From CAZVJA01 sp964626885 (lineage in GTDB: Bacteria > Planctomycetota > Planctomycetia > Planctomycetales > Planctomycetaceae): a DNA stretch of 6,510 nt. This document shows positions 1 through 4,741 of this stretch, in pieces (positions within the stretch are counted from its first letter, which is position 1; the number at the start of each line of letters is the position of its first letter). The DNA is taken from contig CAZVJA010000268.1 of the NCBI GenBank assembly GCA_964626885.1, positions 1 to 6,510 on the forward strand. Reading direction: 5' to 3'. A model generated the notes under the pieces. It had not been told where the DNA came from, made no database searches, and saw only the letters and a program-made list of their open reading frames with translations. The translations under genes and the position numbers were made by a program.

Positions 1-261
1 ATGAAGAAACCCGCCAAGGCCCCGCGCCGCAGCCATGCCTTTGGCACGTCAGAGCCGAAGCGCAATGTGGACCGTCACGACTACGACGCGGAAACGCAAA
101 CCTTGACCGTGCATTTCGCTTCGGGCAAATCCTACCGCTACTCCGGGGTGCCGAAAGACCTTGCCGATGGCTTCTCTGGATCTTCATCTTCTCCGGAACG
201 GGGAAGCGGTTCATACCTTCGGCAGCACATCATCGGTAAATTCCCTCACGAACTGATCTAG
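1..261 (+). CDS. KTSC-domain protein
   Basis: This 86-residue protein consists of a basic N-terminal extension (about residues 1-25, rich in Lys, Arg and Pro) followed by a KTSC domain at about 27-84. The domain is recognised by the Y-D-x-x-T-x-x-L-x-V-x-F opening strand, the G-K-x-Y-R-Y-S-G-V-P segment (residues 42-51) and the closing Y-L-R-x-H-I-x-G-K-F (72-81). KTSC takes its name from a domain at the C terminus of some lysyl-tRNA synthetases. Stand-alone copies are common in phages and bacteria and have no settled function. The Ser/Gly-rich loop at about 58-71 looks roughly five residues longer than in copies I remember. The ATG is the first base of the window, so its ribosome binding site cannot be seen and a start further upstream is possible. 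The stop codon overlaps the Shine-Dalgarno sequence of the next gene, so the two are probably cotranscribed. Confidence 0.85.
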   Translation: MKKPAKAPRRSHAFGTSEPKRNVDRHDYDAETQTLTVHFASGKSYRYSGVPKDLADGFSGSSSSPERGSGSYLRQHIIGKFPHELI

Positions 262-270
262 GATACCGCC

Positions 271-552
271 ATGTCCTTCATTTCCCGCGTCCGCAAAGAG
301 CACGCCGACCTCGCCGCCAAGCAACAGAAGCTTTGCGACTTCATCGCCGGCCCGGTATTCCCCACGCTCCACACCACCGACCAGCACCTTCTGATCATGC
401 AGCGCGGCAGCATGGAAACCTACCTCGGGATCCTCGCCCTTCGCCTCGAACGTGCAGGGCCCGAAGAACCATCCGAGCCCGCCCTGGGTGAGCCGGTCGA
501 AACCGGGGGCCACGATATCGACCGCGACGGACCCTTGAAATTCGATATGTGA
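271..552 (+). CDS. Small helical phage protein, crAss001_48-related type
   Basis: A 93-residue protein. Residues 1-61 form a two-helix pattern typical of small phage proteins annotated as crAss001_48-related: an N-terminal amphipathic helix (SFISRVRKEHADLAAKQQKL), a short F-I-x-x-P-x-F-x-x-L linker, then a second helix with M-x-x-Y-L-x-I-L-x-L-R-L. Residues 62-93 are an acidic, Pro/Gly-rich and probably disordered tail ending in K-F-D-M. The start is supported by an AGGA at 260-263, seven bases before the ATG and overlapping the TAG of the KTSC gene. No catalytic motif, signal peptide or membrane segment is visible. The family has no known function, and my assignment rests on remembered sequence style. 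The aromatic-Asp-aliphatic ending loosely resembles the -YDL tails of three genes further downstream. Confidence 0.75.
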   Translation: MSFISRVRKEHADLAAKQQKLCDFIAGPVFPTLHTTDQHLLIMQRGSMETYLGILALRLERAGPEEPSEPALGEPVETGGHDIDRDGPLKFDM

Positions 553-599
553 TCGCGTAAAGCGGTCCCGCCTTTCAGGTATCCTCTCCCAAGCCTTGC

Positions 600-640
600 A
601 AGGCCCGGTGTCCCATAACGGTTCGCCGGGCTTTTCTTTT
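600..640 (+). terminator. Intrinsic (Rho-independent) terminator
   Basis: The arms GCCCGG (603-608) and CCGGGC (626-631) are perfectly complementary. The stem extends to nine pairs through one G-U and two A-U pairs (600-602 with 632-634). The loop is 17 bases, and a T-rich run, TTTTCTTTT (632-640), follows directly. It lies 48 bases after the stop at 552 and before the next ribosome binding site, so it probably ends the transcript of the first two genes. The loop is longer than in the strongest terminators, so some read-through is possible. A 12-bp palindrome (593-604) overlaps the left arm and could form a competing structure. Confidence 0.7.
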
Positions 641-645
641 GCCCA

Positions 646-690
646 TTGACCGTTTGCGCAATATACGTCATGCAGAGCACGGCAAACAGG
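646..690 (+). promoter_or_regulatory. Possible promoter for the operon starting at 700
   Basis: A TTGACC at 646-651 matches the well-conserved -35 element (TTGAC) of alphaproteobacterial housekeeping promoters. It sits between the terminator and the Shine-Dalgarno of the next gene, where a promoter would be expected. At 16-18 bases spacing there is only a poor -10 match (around 668-674, CATGCA type). The TATACG at 662-667 is too close. The location argument is stronger than the motif. A phage-specific promoter without sigma-70 elements is an alternative. Confidence 0.25.
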
Positions 691-699
691 AGAACAGCC

Positions 700-1026
700 A
701 TGAACTCGACAATCGAACGTGCGGGCTTTGGATCGCGGCTCGGGGCAGATGGGCCCATCAACGAATGCCGCGTGGCTTCCCCGCTGGAAAATCTCGAACA
801 CTCGATCCAGAACGCAATCGTCAGCGCCGAAGTCATTCAGTGCGGGCTCGATAGCCTGTGCGATCGCATATTCGGGGCTTATCCGGAACCGTACGAAGCA
901 ACGGACAGCGACAAGCAGCGGGAACCGAACGGCGCCCTCGAACGTCTCGGCGTGCTCATGGACCGGCTGCATACCCGACTCAACCGCGTTGACGCGCTCA
1001 AGAGCCGGCTGGTCGATCTCGCATGA
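700..1026 (+). CDS. Hypothetical helical protein
   Basis: A 108-residue protein of no family I recognise. The start at 700 is chosen because AGGAGA (688-693) lies six bases upstream. An in-frame start at 646 would run through the promoter region and has no ribosome binding site. Two helical stretches with heptad-like Leu/Ile/Val spacing (about residues 26-58 and 77-108, the latter containing LERLGVLMDRLHTRLNRVD) are separated by a polar, Pro-rich linker at about 59-76. This suggests a small coiled-coil or oligomeric protein. There are no catalytic motifs, Cys clusters, signal peptide or membrane segment. It is first in the presumed operon after the terminator, and its TGA overlaps the next gene's ATG (ATGA at 1023-1026), so the two are likely translated together. 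Confidence 0.75.
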   Translation: MNSTIERAGFGSRLGADGPINECRVASPLENLEHSIQNAIVSAEVIQCGLDSLCDRIFGAYPEPYEATDSDKQREPNGALERLGVLMDRLHTRLNRVDALKSRLVDLA

Positions 1027-1205
1027 TCGAGAAGCTGCAACAGGTCGGCGAGCGGCTGGTGAAGTTGCGGGCCATGCTTCGAGCGCGCACCGATAGCAAG
1101 GGCAAGGCAGTTCCGGGCTACGAAAAGAATGTGCCGGAAATCCAAGCCGAGATCGAACGGCTCGAAGCATTCACCCTACCGGACCAGCCGACCTATGACC
1201 TGTAG
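1023..1205 (+). CDS. Small coiled-coil protein with C-terminal PTYDL tail
   Basis: A 60-residue protein made of two charged amphipathic helices, about residues 2-24 (IEKLQQVGERLVKLRAMLRA) and 36-49 (K-N-V-P-E-I-Q-A-E-I-E-R-L-E). They are joined by a K-G-K-x-V-P-G-Y turn. This helix-GxPGY-helix layout is common in small phage proteins of unknown function placed just before packaging genes. The protein ends in Q-P-T-Y-D-L, a tail that recurs exactly at the end of the 1973-2326 product and nearly so in the 2346-2719 product. The start overlaps the previous stop as ATGA. There is no strong Shine-Dalgarno, which fits translational coupling. Function unknown. Confidence 0.8.
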   Translation: MIEKLQQVGERLVKLRAMLRARTDSKGKAVPGYEKNVPEIQAEIERLEAFTLPDQPTYDL

Positions 1206-1219
1206 CAGCACCTGGCTTA

Positions 1220-1256
1220 TCCGGGGAACTTGGCTAATGGTCGGAAAATCCCCGGA
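1220..1256. promoter_or_regulatory. 8-bp inverted repeat overlapping the RBS of the winged-helix gene
   Basis: TCCGGGGA (1220-1227) and TCCCCGGA (1249-1256) are perfect reverse complements separated by 21 bases. They lie in the 60-base gap between two small genes. The right arm covers three of the four bases of the GGAG (1254-1257) that serves the ATG at 1266. As RNA, the hairpin would hide the ribosome binding site. As DNA, it could be an operator for the adjacent MarR-like protein, although the 29-base centre-to-centre spacing is wide for a MarR dimer. There is no T-run after it, so it is not an ordinary terminator. Confidence 0.5.
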
Positions 1257-1265
1257 GTTGGTGAT

Positions 1266-1571
1266 ATGACGTTACGGACCCCCACAACTGAATTTCTCGT
1301 GCGGCTGCGCAAGATCGACCAGGCCGGGCTCAAGGCTCGGGATATCGTTCTGCTCTATGCGATCATCGCTAACCCAGGCATCAACGGCAAAGACCTTGCC
1401 TTGAAACTCGGGATCCCCGAACGCTCGCATATCCAGCACGCCTTGATCAAACTCGAAGAGCGGGGACTGATCGAGGACCGGCGCGCGGAAAAGGATCGGC
1501 GCAAGGCAAACCCTGCCTCGTTCCATATCCTGCCGGCCGGGCAAGCGTTGTGGGACGACCTCAAACCATGA
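1266..1571 (+). CDS. MarR-like winged helix-turn-helix DNA-binding protein
   Basis: A 101-residue probable DNA-binding protein. Helices at about residues 23-36 (KARDIVLLYAIIANPG) lead into a helix-turn-helix: helix 40-48 (NGKDLALKL), turn G-I-P, and recognition helix at about 53-66 (R-S-H-I-Q-H-A-L-I-K-L-E-E-R). G-L-I-E-D-R-R then begins the wing (67-90), which ends in the typical 'LPAGQALWDDL' last helix. This matches MarR/wHTH proteins in layout but is shorter than full MarR repressors (about 140 residues) and lacks their outer dimerisation helices. The ATG at 1266 is preferred because GGAG lies eight bases upstream. A TTG at 1230 is in frame but has its purine run too close. An inverted repeat overlaps the GGAG, so its translation or transcription may be controlled, possibly by itself. 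A role in timing late genes is an inference from position before the packaging genes. Confidence 0.8.
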   Translation: MTLRTPTTEFLVRLRKIDQAGLKARDIVLLYAIIANPGINGKDLALKLGIPERSHIQHALIKLEERGLIEDRRAEKDRRKANPASFHILPAGQALWDDLKP

Positions 1572-1717
1572 AATGCCGACCCCCATCACGCAGGGAACTG
1601 CACCGAATGAAACCGTCGATCGCCTTCCCGATCAAGTGCCCCGGCTGTGGATATCACTTTCGCAGCGAAGCACAGTTGACAGACCATCAACGGGCCTATG
1701 AGCGATTGGAGAAATGA
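1568..1717 (+). CDS. Zinc-finger-like microprotein (degenerate C2H2)
   Basis: A short gene of 49 codons. Counting from the ATG at 1568, it contains C-P-G-C at 24-27 followed by the classical C2H2 spacing: Cys24-x2-Cys27-x3-Phe31-x5-Leu37-x2-His40-x3. Tyr44 stands where the second zinc-binding His should be. Both hydrophobic core residues of the finger are present. Two starts are possible. ATG 1568 overlaps the previous stop (ATGA) but has no clear Shine-Dalgarno. ATG 1607 has AGGGAA (1592-1597) nine bases upstream and would give a 36-residue protein. The next gene begins one base after this stop, which supports it being real. Short single-finger proteins, including Ros/MucR relatives, are known in Alphaproteobacteria and their phages. 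Ros uses a nine-residue His-His spacer, which does not fit here either. Zinc binding is uncertain; nucleic-acid or protein binding is a guess. Confidence 0.65.
   Translation: MKCRPPSRRELHRMKPSIAFPIKCPGCGYHFRSEAQLTDHQRAYERLEK
1708..1712 (+). promoter_or_regulatory. Ribosome binding site deciding the 1719 start
   Basis: GGAGA lies inside the last codons of the zinc-finger gene, six bases before ATG 1719. The alternative in-frame ATG at 1698 has only a pyrimidine/adenine-rich stretch upstream and would overlap the zinc-finger gene by 20 bases, so 1719 is preferred. Confidence 0.7.
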
Positions 1718-1718
1718 C

Positions 1719-1976
1719 ATGACCGACGAAATCGCAGTTGCCCGCTTCAACAAGGCAGATGATCCGGCAAAAAGCCGGCCGCTCGACGCTCTCGAAGCCG
1801 CGAAAAAGTGGATCGAGAGCGAAGGCAGCGTAGAGCATGTTATCGTGCTTGTCGGGCGAACAATGGAAGATGGGTCCAGCGGCACCCGGTTTTTCCAGGC
1901 CGGGAGTTATCCGCATCACGGCATGATGGGGCTTTGCCTCGAAGGTATGCACATGATACGAGAGAGCGGATCATGA
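1719..1976 (+). CDS. Hypothetical phage protein, small alpha/beta type
   Basis: An 85-residue protein. After a polar N terminus (1-25) it shows helix A-L-E-A-A-K-K-W-I-E (about 25-34), then strand H-V-I-V-L-V-G-R-T (38-48). A Gly/Ser turn leads to a second strand at about 53-58 (T-R-F-F-Q-A-G), and a final helix with H-H-G-M-M-G-L-C-L-E-G-M-H-M-I-R ends the protein. This helix-strand-strand-helix order, with an AG-then-helix ending, is common in unnamed phage proteins near packaging genes, but I cannot assign a family. No catalytic residues are evident; the His-His pair and Met-rich final helix are notable. It starts one base after the zinc-finger stop, and its own TGA overlaps the next ATG (ATGA at 1973-1976). 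Confidence 0.75.
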   Translation: MTDEIAVARFNKADDPAKSRPLDALEAAKKWIESEGSVEHVIVLVGRTMEDGSSGTRFFQAGSYPHHGMMGLCLEGMHMIRESGS

Positions 1977-2326
1977 CCGACCAGCCCGAACCCAACGCCA
2001 CGCGCACCGATGTTTTGGTTCCTACCAAGGATATCGCGCGCCTGCCGATGATCTCGGCCGAGCAATATCAGCATGTCGGCCGGTTCGCGGGCGCTCTGGT
2101 CATGTCCTGTTTCGAACAGATGGGTGGCCTGCCCCGCATGGCGGCATGGGCCGACACAAACCCGACCGATTTCTACACCAAGCTTTTCCCCAAGATGATT
2201 TCGCGCAGTCAGCAGGTGGACGTTAGCGGGACGCTCACCATCGACGACGCGATCACGCGCCTTGAACGGCAGGGCGGGATGATCGAAGCGGAGTTTCGCG
2301 AGGTGGAACCTACCTACGACCTCTGA
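1973..2326 (+). CDS. Candidate terminase small subunit or packaging-associated protein
   Basis: A 117-residue protein. Its core at about residues 36-80 contains helix G-R-F-A-G-A-L-V-M-S-C-F-E-Q-M-G-G, then R-M-A-A-W-A-x-x-N-P-T-D-F-Y-T-K-L-F-P-K-M-I. The 'W-A-x-x-N-P-x-x-F-Y-x-K-L-x-P-K' signature recurs, as I recall it, in small proteins encoded just before phage terminase large subunits, some annotated as terminase small subunit-like. Residues 81-100 (V-D-V-S-G-T-L-T-I-D-D-A-I-T-R-L-E) resemble the strand-plus-helix end of that group. The tail is V-E-P-T-Y-D-L, matching the 1023-1205 product. If it is a small subunit, it would bind packaging-start DNA and regulate the TerL motor. There is no obvious helix-turn-helix at the N terminus (residues 1-25 look disordered), so the role remains an inference. 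The start overlaps the previous stop by four bases. Confidence 0.75.
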   Translation: MTDQPEPNATRTDVLVPTKDIARLPMISAEQYQHVGRFAGALVMSCFEQMGGLPRMAAWADTNPTDFYTKLFPKMISRSQQVDVSGTLTIDDAITRLERQGGMIEAEFREVEPTYDL

Positions 2327-2345
2327 CCGCCGCAGGAGAACCGGC

Positions 2346-2719
2346 ATGTATGTGAGCCCTTACGGAAAGCCCGAAGGATTATCCGAACGCCTCGACAAAT
2401 GGGCGTCGGACCTTAGTAAAAACAATTCCTATCCTTGGGTCGGACTCGGCCTGATCGCAGACCTGAAAGCGGCTGCGGCCGTGCTCGATGGTCGGCCAGT
2501 TCCCGAAGATCCGTTCGAGGAAAANNNNNNNNNNNNNNNNNNNNNNNNNNNNNNNNNNNNNNNNNNNNNNNNNNNNNNNNNNNNNNNNNNNNNNNNNNNN
2601 NNNNNNNNNNNNNNNNNNNNNNNNCGGCTGCGGCCGTGCTCGATGGTCGGCCAGTTCCCGAAGATCCGTTCGAGGAAAAAGACCCGCCCAAGGAACCAAC
2701 CCCGGAGTATGACCTATGA
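2346..2719 (+). CDS. Hypothetical 72-residue protein interrupted by an assembly gap
   Basis: As written, the frame runs from ATG 2346 (AGGAGA at 2334-2339, six bases upstream) to the Ns at 2525 and then appears shifted. The 55 bases before the Ns are repeated exactly after them, so the extra 155 bases (one copy plus 100 Ns, not a multiple of three) are probably spurious. Merging the copies gives one frame of 72 residues that ends at TGA 2717-2719. Its N terminus is polar with K-W-A-S-D-L. The middle reads W-V-G-L-G-L-I-A-D-L-K-A-A-A-A-V-L, a probable helix, followed by D-G-R-P-V-P-E-D-P-F-E-E and a Pro/Glu-rich end P-T-P-E-Y-D-L. That ending matches the YDL tail of two neighbours. Its stop overlaps the next ATG. 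Function unknown. If the gap hides real sequence, the protein would be longer. Confidence 0.7.
2470..2524 (+). repeat. 55-bp direct repeat, left copy at gap edge
   Basis: This stretch, ending exactly at the first N, is identical base for base to 2625-2679. The length of 55 and the position at both contig ends point to a shared assembly k-mer and not a biological duplication. Confidence 0.9.
2525..2624. other. 100-N assembly gap
   Basis: Exactly 100 Ns, the conventional filler for a scaffold gap of unknown size. Because the flanks are the same 55 bases, the true gap size is probably negative: the contigs overlap and should be merged. Confidence 0.95.
2625..2679 (+). repeat. 55-bp direct repeat, right copy at gap edge
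   Basis: Identical to 2470-2524 and begins at the first base after the Ns. Reading out of it into 2680 onward in the collapsed frame gives the C terminus of the 72-residue protein. Confidence 0.9.
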
Positions 2720-2967
2720 GCCCCGCACGCAACCGCAGAGCCGCAGCCGGCCGGCTCGGGCTCGAATTCCAGAAGCGTCACCGGGCGCTCGCGCTCGCCG
2801 TGGGAGAGGATGAAATCGCTCAAGCGGCGGTCCACCTCGGCCAGTTGTTCAACGACAACATCGAATTCGTCGTTTGGGTCATGAAGGAATTCGGCGGCAT
2901 CGACCAGCCGCCATTTCAGCCGACCAAGCCGGCGCTTCCGAAGACCCCGAGCACTCTCCTGCAATGA
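2716..2967 (+). CDS. Hypothetical protein immediately upstream of terminase
   Basis: An 83-residue protein with no family I can name. Residues 1-25 are strongly basic (many Arg, two Lys), and could touch nucleic acid. Residues 26-60 are a helical region: A-L-A-V-G-E-D-E-I-A-Q-A-A-V-H-L-G-Q-L-F, then N-I-E-F-V-V-W-V-M-K-E-F. The last 20 residues are Pro/Thr/Lys-rich and probably extended. The start is supported by GGAG (2704-2707) eight bases upstream and by the ATGA overlap with the previous gene. Its own TGA overlaps the terminase ATG. A small basic protein directly before TerL could be a terminase small subunit or packaging accessory, competing with the 1973-2326 product for that role, but nothing in its sequence proves this. 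Confidence 0.7.
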   Translation: MSPARNRRAAAGRLGLEFQKRHRALALAVGEDEIAQAAVHLGQLFNDNIEFVVWVMKEFGGIDQPPFQPTKPALPKTPSTLLQ

Positions 2968-4727
2968 ACCTGCAAGAGATCGCCACCGAAGCGGGAATTT
3001 CCATCGACGAGGTGCGCGAGCGCTGGCTTACGTTGCGTGTTGCCAAATGGAAGGCTGATCCTCGGCAGTTTTTTAGGGAAGCCATTCGTATTCGCACGAA
3101 ATCCGGCGATCTCGAACCTCTCGTGCTCAACCAGGCACAGGAGATTTTGCACACCGCGGCCGAAGACCAGCTAAACAAGGATAATTGGGTCCGTATCGCG
3201 GGCCTGAAAGGACGCCGGCAAGGTTTCTCGACCTACGTAGCGGCCCGCGGCTACTGGCGCGCGACGTTGTGGGATCGTCAGCGGATTTACATTCTCTCGC
3301 ACGAAATGGCGTCCTCGAACGTGCTGTTCGGCATGACCGCGCTCATGCAGGAAAAGCACCCGTTCCCGCCGCAGGTGGGCACCGACAACGCGAAGGAACT
3401 GGAATTCATCAAGCGCGGCTCGTCCTATCAGGTGGCGACGGCCGGGCAGAAGGCGGGAGGGCGCGGTGGCGCCGTGACGTTCTTCCACGGCTCGGAAGCC
3501 GCTTGGTGGACCAATGCGCCGGATCACTTCGCCGCGTCGGTGCAGGGCGTTGACGAAGTGAAGGGCGTTTGGGGCGTGCTCTGGCGCGAGCCGCCCAAGC
3601 CGTTGCCCTTCGAGCGCGGAATTGGCGAGATCGAAGGATGGGTAAAGGCACCTTCGGAAATCTGGCTCGAAACGACTTCGGCCGGCCCGAGCGGGGAATT
3701 CTGGAAACGCTACAACGACGCGATGAAGGGCATCGGCCGCTATCGAGCGGTTTTCGTGCCGTGGACCGCGCAAGAGGAATACACCGAGAGCGGCGAATTC
3801 ACTCCGTTGGCCGAAGCCGAAGAGGAAGGCGAACTCTCCGAACTCGAATACCAGGAACTTCATGGGCTCACCGATGGGCAAATGCTCTGGCGCCGCTCGA
3901 AGATCCACGAACTCGGCTCGACGGGTAAATTCCGGCAGGAATACCCTATCGACGTGACCGAAGCGTTTGCCGCGGCCGATATCGAAGGTGTCTTCATCAA
4001 GCCAGCAATCGTGCTGCGCGCCCGCAAGCGTGAAATGGAAGACCCCGACGCTCCATTGATCATCGGCGTGGATCCAGCCGGCAGCGGCGGGGACCGTTTC
4101 GCCGTTGCCTTCCGGCGCGGAGACAAAATTCTCAAGGTGATCCACCGTAACAAGCTTGAGCACGACGAAGCGGTGGCGTGGCTTTCTACCATTATCGACG
4201 AATACCGCCCCAACCGCATGAATGTGGATCGCGGGTCGATGGGACAGAACATCATTTCGTCACTTCGCAATCTCAACCGTAAATATGCCGATATCGTGAA
4301 GGGGATCGACTTTGGCGGCACCTCACGGTTCAAGCAGGCCACTCCGAAACGCGCCGGGCCCTGGAACCGACGCGCCGAAATGTATGGCGACATGAAGGAA
4401 TGGCTGGTTGAAGGCGGTGCGATCCCCGACGACGACGATCTCGCTTCGGACATGAGCGCGATCAAGCAGAAGTGGCGCGCAAACAACGATTGGTTGCTCG
4501 AAAGCAAGTCCGACATGAAGGCTCGCGGTATCCGATCATCGGACCTTTCCGACGCTTGCGCATTGACCTTTGCAACTCGCGAGTTTTTCGATACATGGAG
4601 CACTCCGGATAAGCCGCAGGGATTTAGGGCCGGGGTGCAGCTTCGCGAAGTTCGATCGCCGGGAGTAGGGGACCACGATCGTTTTTGGGAAGCTGACGTT
4701 TCCGGCGATCATGGCTGGATGGCATAG
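2964..4727 (+). CDS. terL: Phage terminase large subunit (TerL)
   Basis: A 587-residue DNA-packaging motor: an N-terminal ATPase translocates DNA into the prohead and a C-terminal RNase H-like nuclease cuts the concatemer. Residues 1-30 read like a small HTH-type N-terminal segment (L-Q-E-I-A-T-E-A-G-I-S-I-D-E-V). The ATPase has a variant Walker A, K-G-R-R-Q-G-F-S-T (82-90), lacking the usual GKT/S ending. Walker B is V-T-F-F-H-G-S-E-A-A-W-W (171-182, likely catalytic Glu178), and motif C is E-T-T-S-A-G-P-S-G-E-F-W (236-247). The nuclease shows I-I-G-V-D-P-A-G-S-G-G-D-R (366-378, Asp370), N-V-D-R-G (Asp422) and S-D-L-S-D-A (Asp530), a plausible metal-binding triad. Length is normal to slightly long. 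ATG 2964 overlaps the preceding stop (ATGA). An earlier in-frame TTG at 2874 would overlap that gene by 90 bases and is rejected. The portal gene follows after 14 bases. Confidence 0.95.
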   Translation: MNLQEIATEAGISIDEVRERWLTLRVAKWKADPRQFFREAIRIRTKSGDLEPLVLNQAQEILHTAAEDQLNKDNWVRIAGLKGRRQGFSTYVAARGYWRATLWDRQRIYILSHEMASSNVLFGMTALMQEKHPFPPQVGTDNAKELEFIKRGSSYQVATAGQKAGGRGGAVTFFHGSEAAWWTNAPDHFAASVQGVDEVKGVWGVLWREPPKPLPFERGIGEIEGWVKAPSEIWLETTSAGPSGEFWKRYNDAMKGIGRYRAVFVPWTAQEEYTESGEFTPLAEAEEEGELSELEYQELHGLTDGQMLWRRSKIHELGSTGKFRQEYPIDVTEAFAAADIEGVFIKPAIVLRARKREMEDPDAPLIIGVDPAGSGGDRFAVAFRRGDKILKVIHRNKLEHDEAVAWLSTIIDEYRPNRMNVDRGSMGQNIISSLRNLNRKYADIVKGIDFGGTSRFKQATPKRAGPWNRRAEMYGDMKEWLVEGGAIPDDDDLASDMSAIKQKWRANNDWLLESKSDMKARGIRSSDLSDACALTFATREFFDTWSTPDKPQGFRAGVQLREVRSPGVGDHDRFWEADVSGDHGWMA

Positions 4728-4729
4728 TT

Positions 4730-4733
4730 GGAG
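4730..4733 (+). promoter_or_regulatory. Ribosome binding site for the portal gene
   Basis: GGAG lies eight bases before ATG 4742. A nearer ATG at 4735 reads only seven codons to a stop, so this site supports 4742 as the portal start. Confidence 0.7.
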
Positions 4734-4741
4734 CATGGGCA

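Noticed and set aside
211..1170. A 319-codon open frame on the - strand spanning several small genes and the terminator
   Set aside because: It crosses a terminator, the gene boundaries and well-supported + strand starts, and its composition is that of a shadow.
1764..1778. Small hairpin CCGGC-AAAAA-GCCGG
   Set aside because: It lies inside the 1719-1976 coding frame, has only five pairs and no T-run. Such hairpins occur by chance in GC-rich coding DNA.
1698..1976. Start at ATG 1698 for the 1719-1976 gene
   Set aside because: It lacks a Shine-Dalgarno and would overlap the zinc-finger gene. ATG 1719 has GGAGA six bases upstream.
2470..2679. A genuine tandem repeat or small mobile insertion around the gap
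   Set aside because: The copies abut the Ns exactly on both sides, have no target duplication outside them, and collapse to an intact frame. This fits an assembly artefact better.
2435..2719. Apparent 94-codon gene reading through the N gap in another frame
   Set aside because: Its C terminus (-EPTPEYDL) belongs to the 2346 gene once the duplicated 55 bases are collapsed. Its N-terminal half before the gap is the wrong frame.
3171..4163. A 330-codon open frame on the - strand
   Set aside because: It is antisense to the conserved ATPase part of the terminase. No domain is recognisable and it is explained by codon bias.
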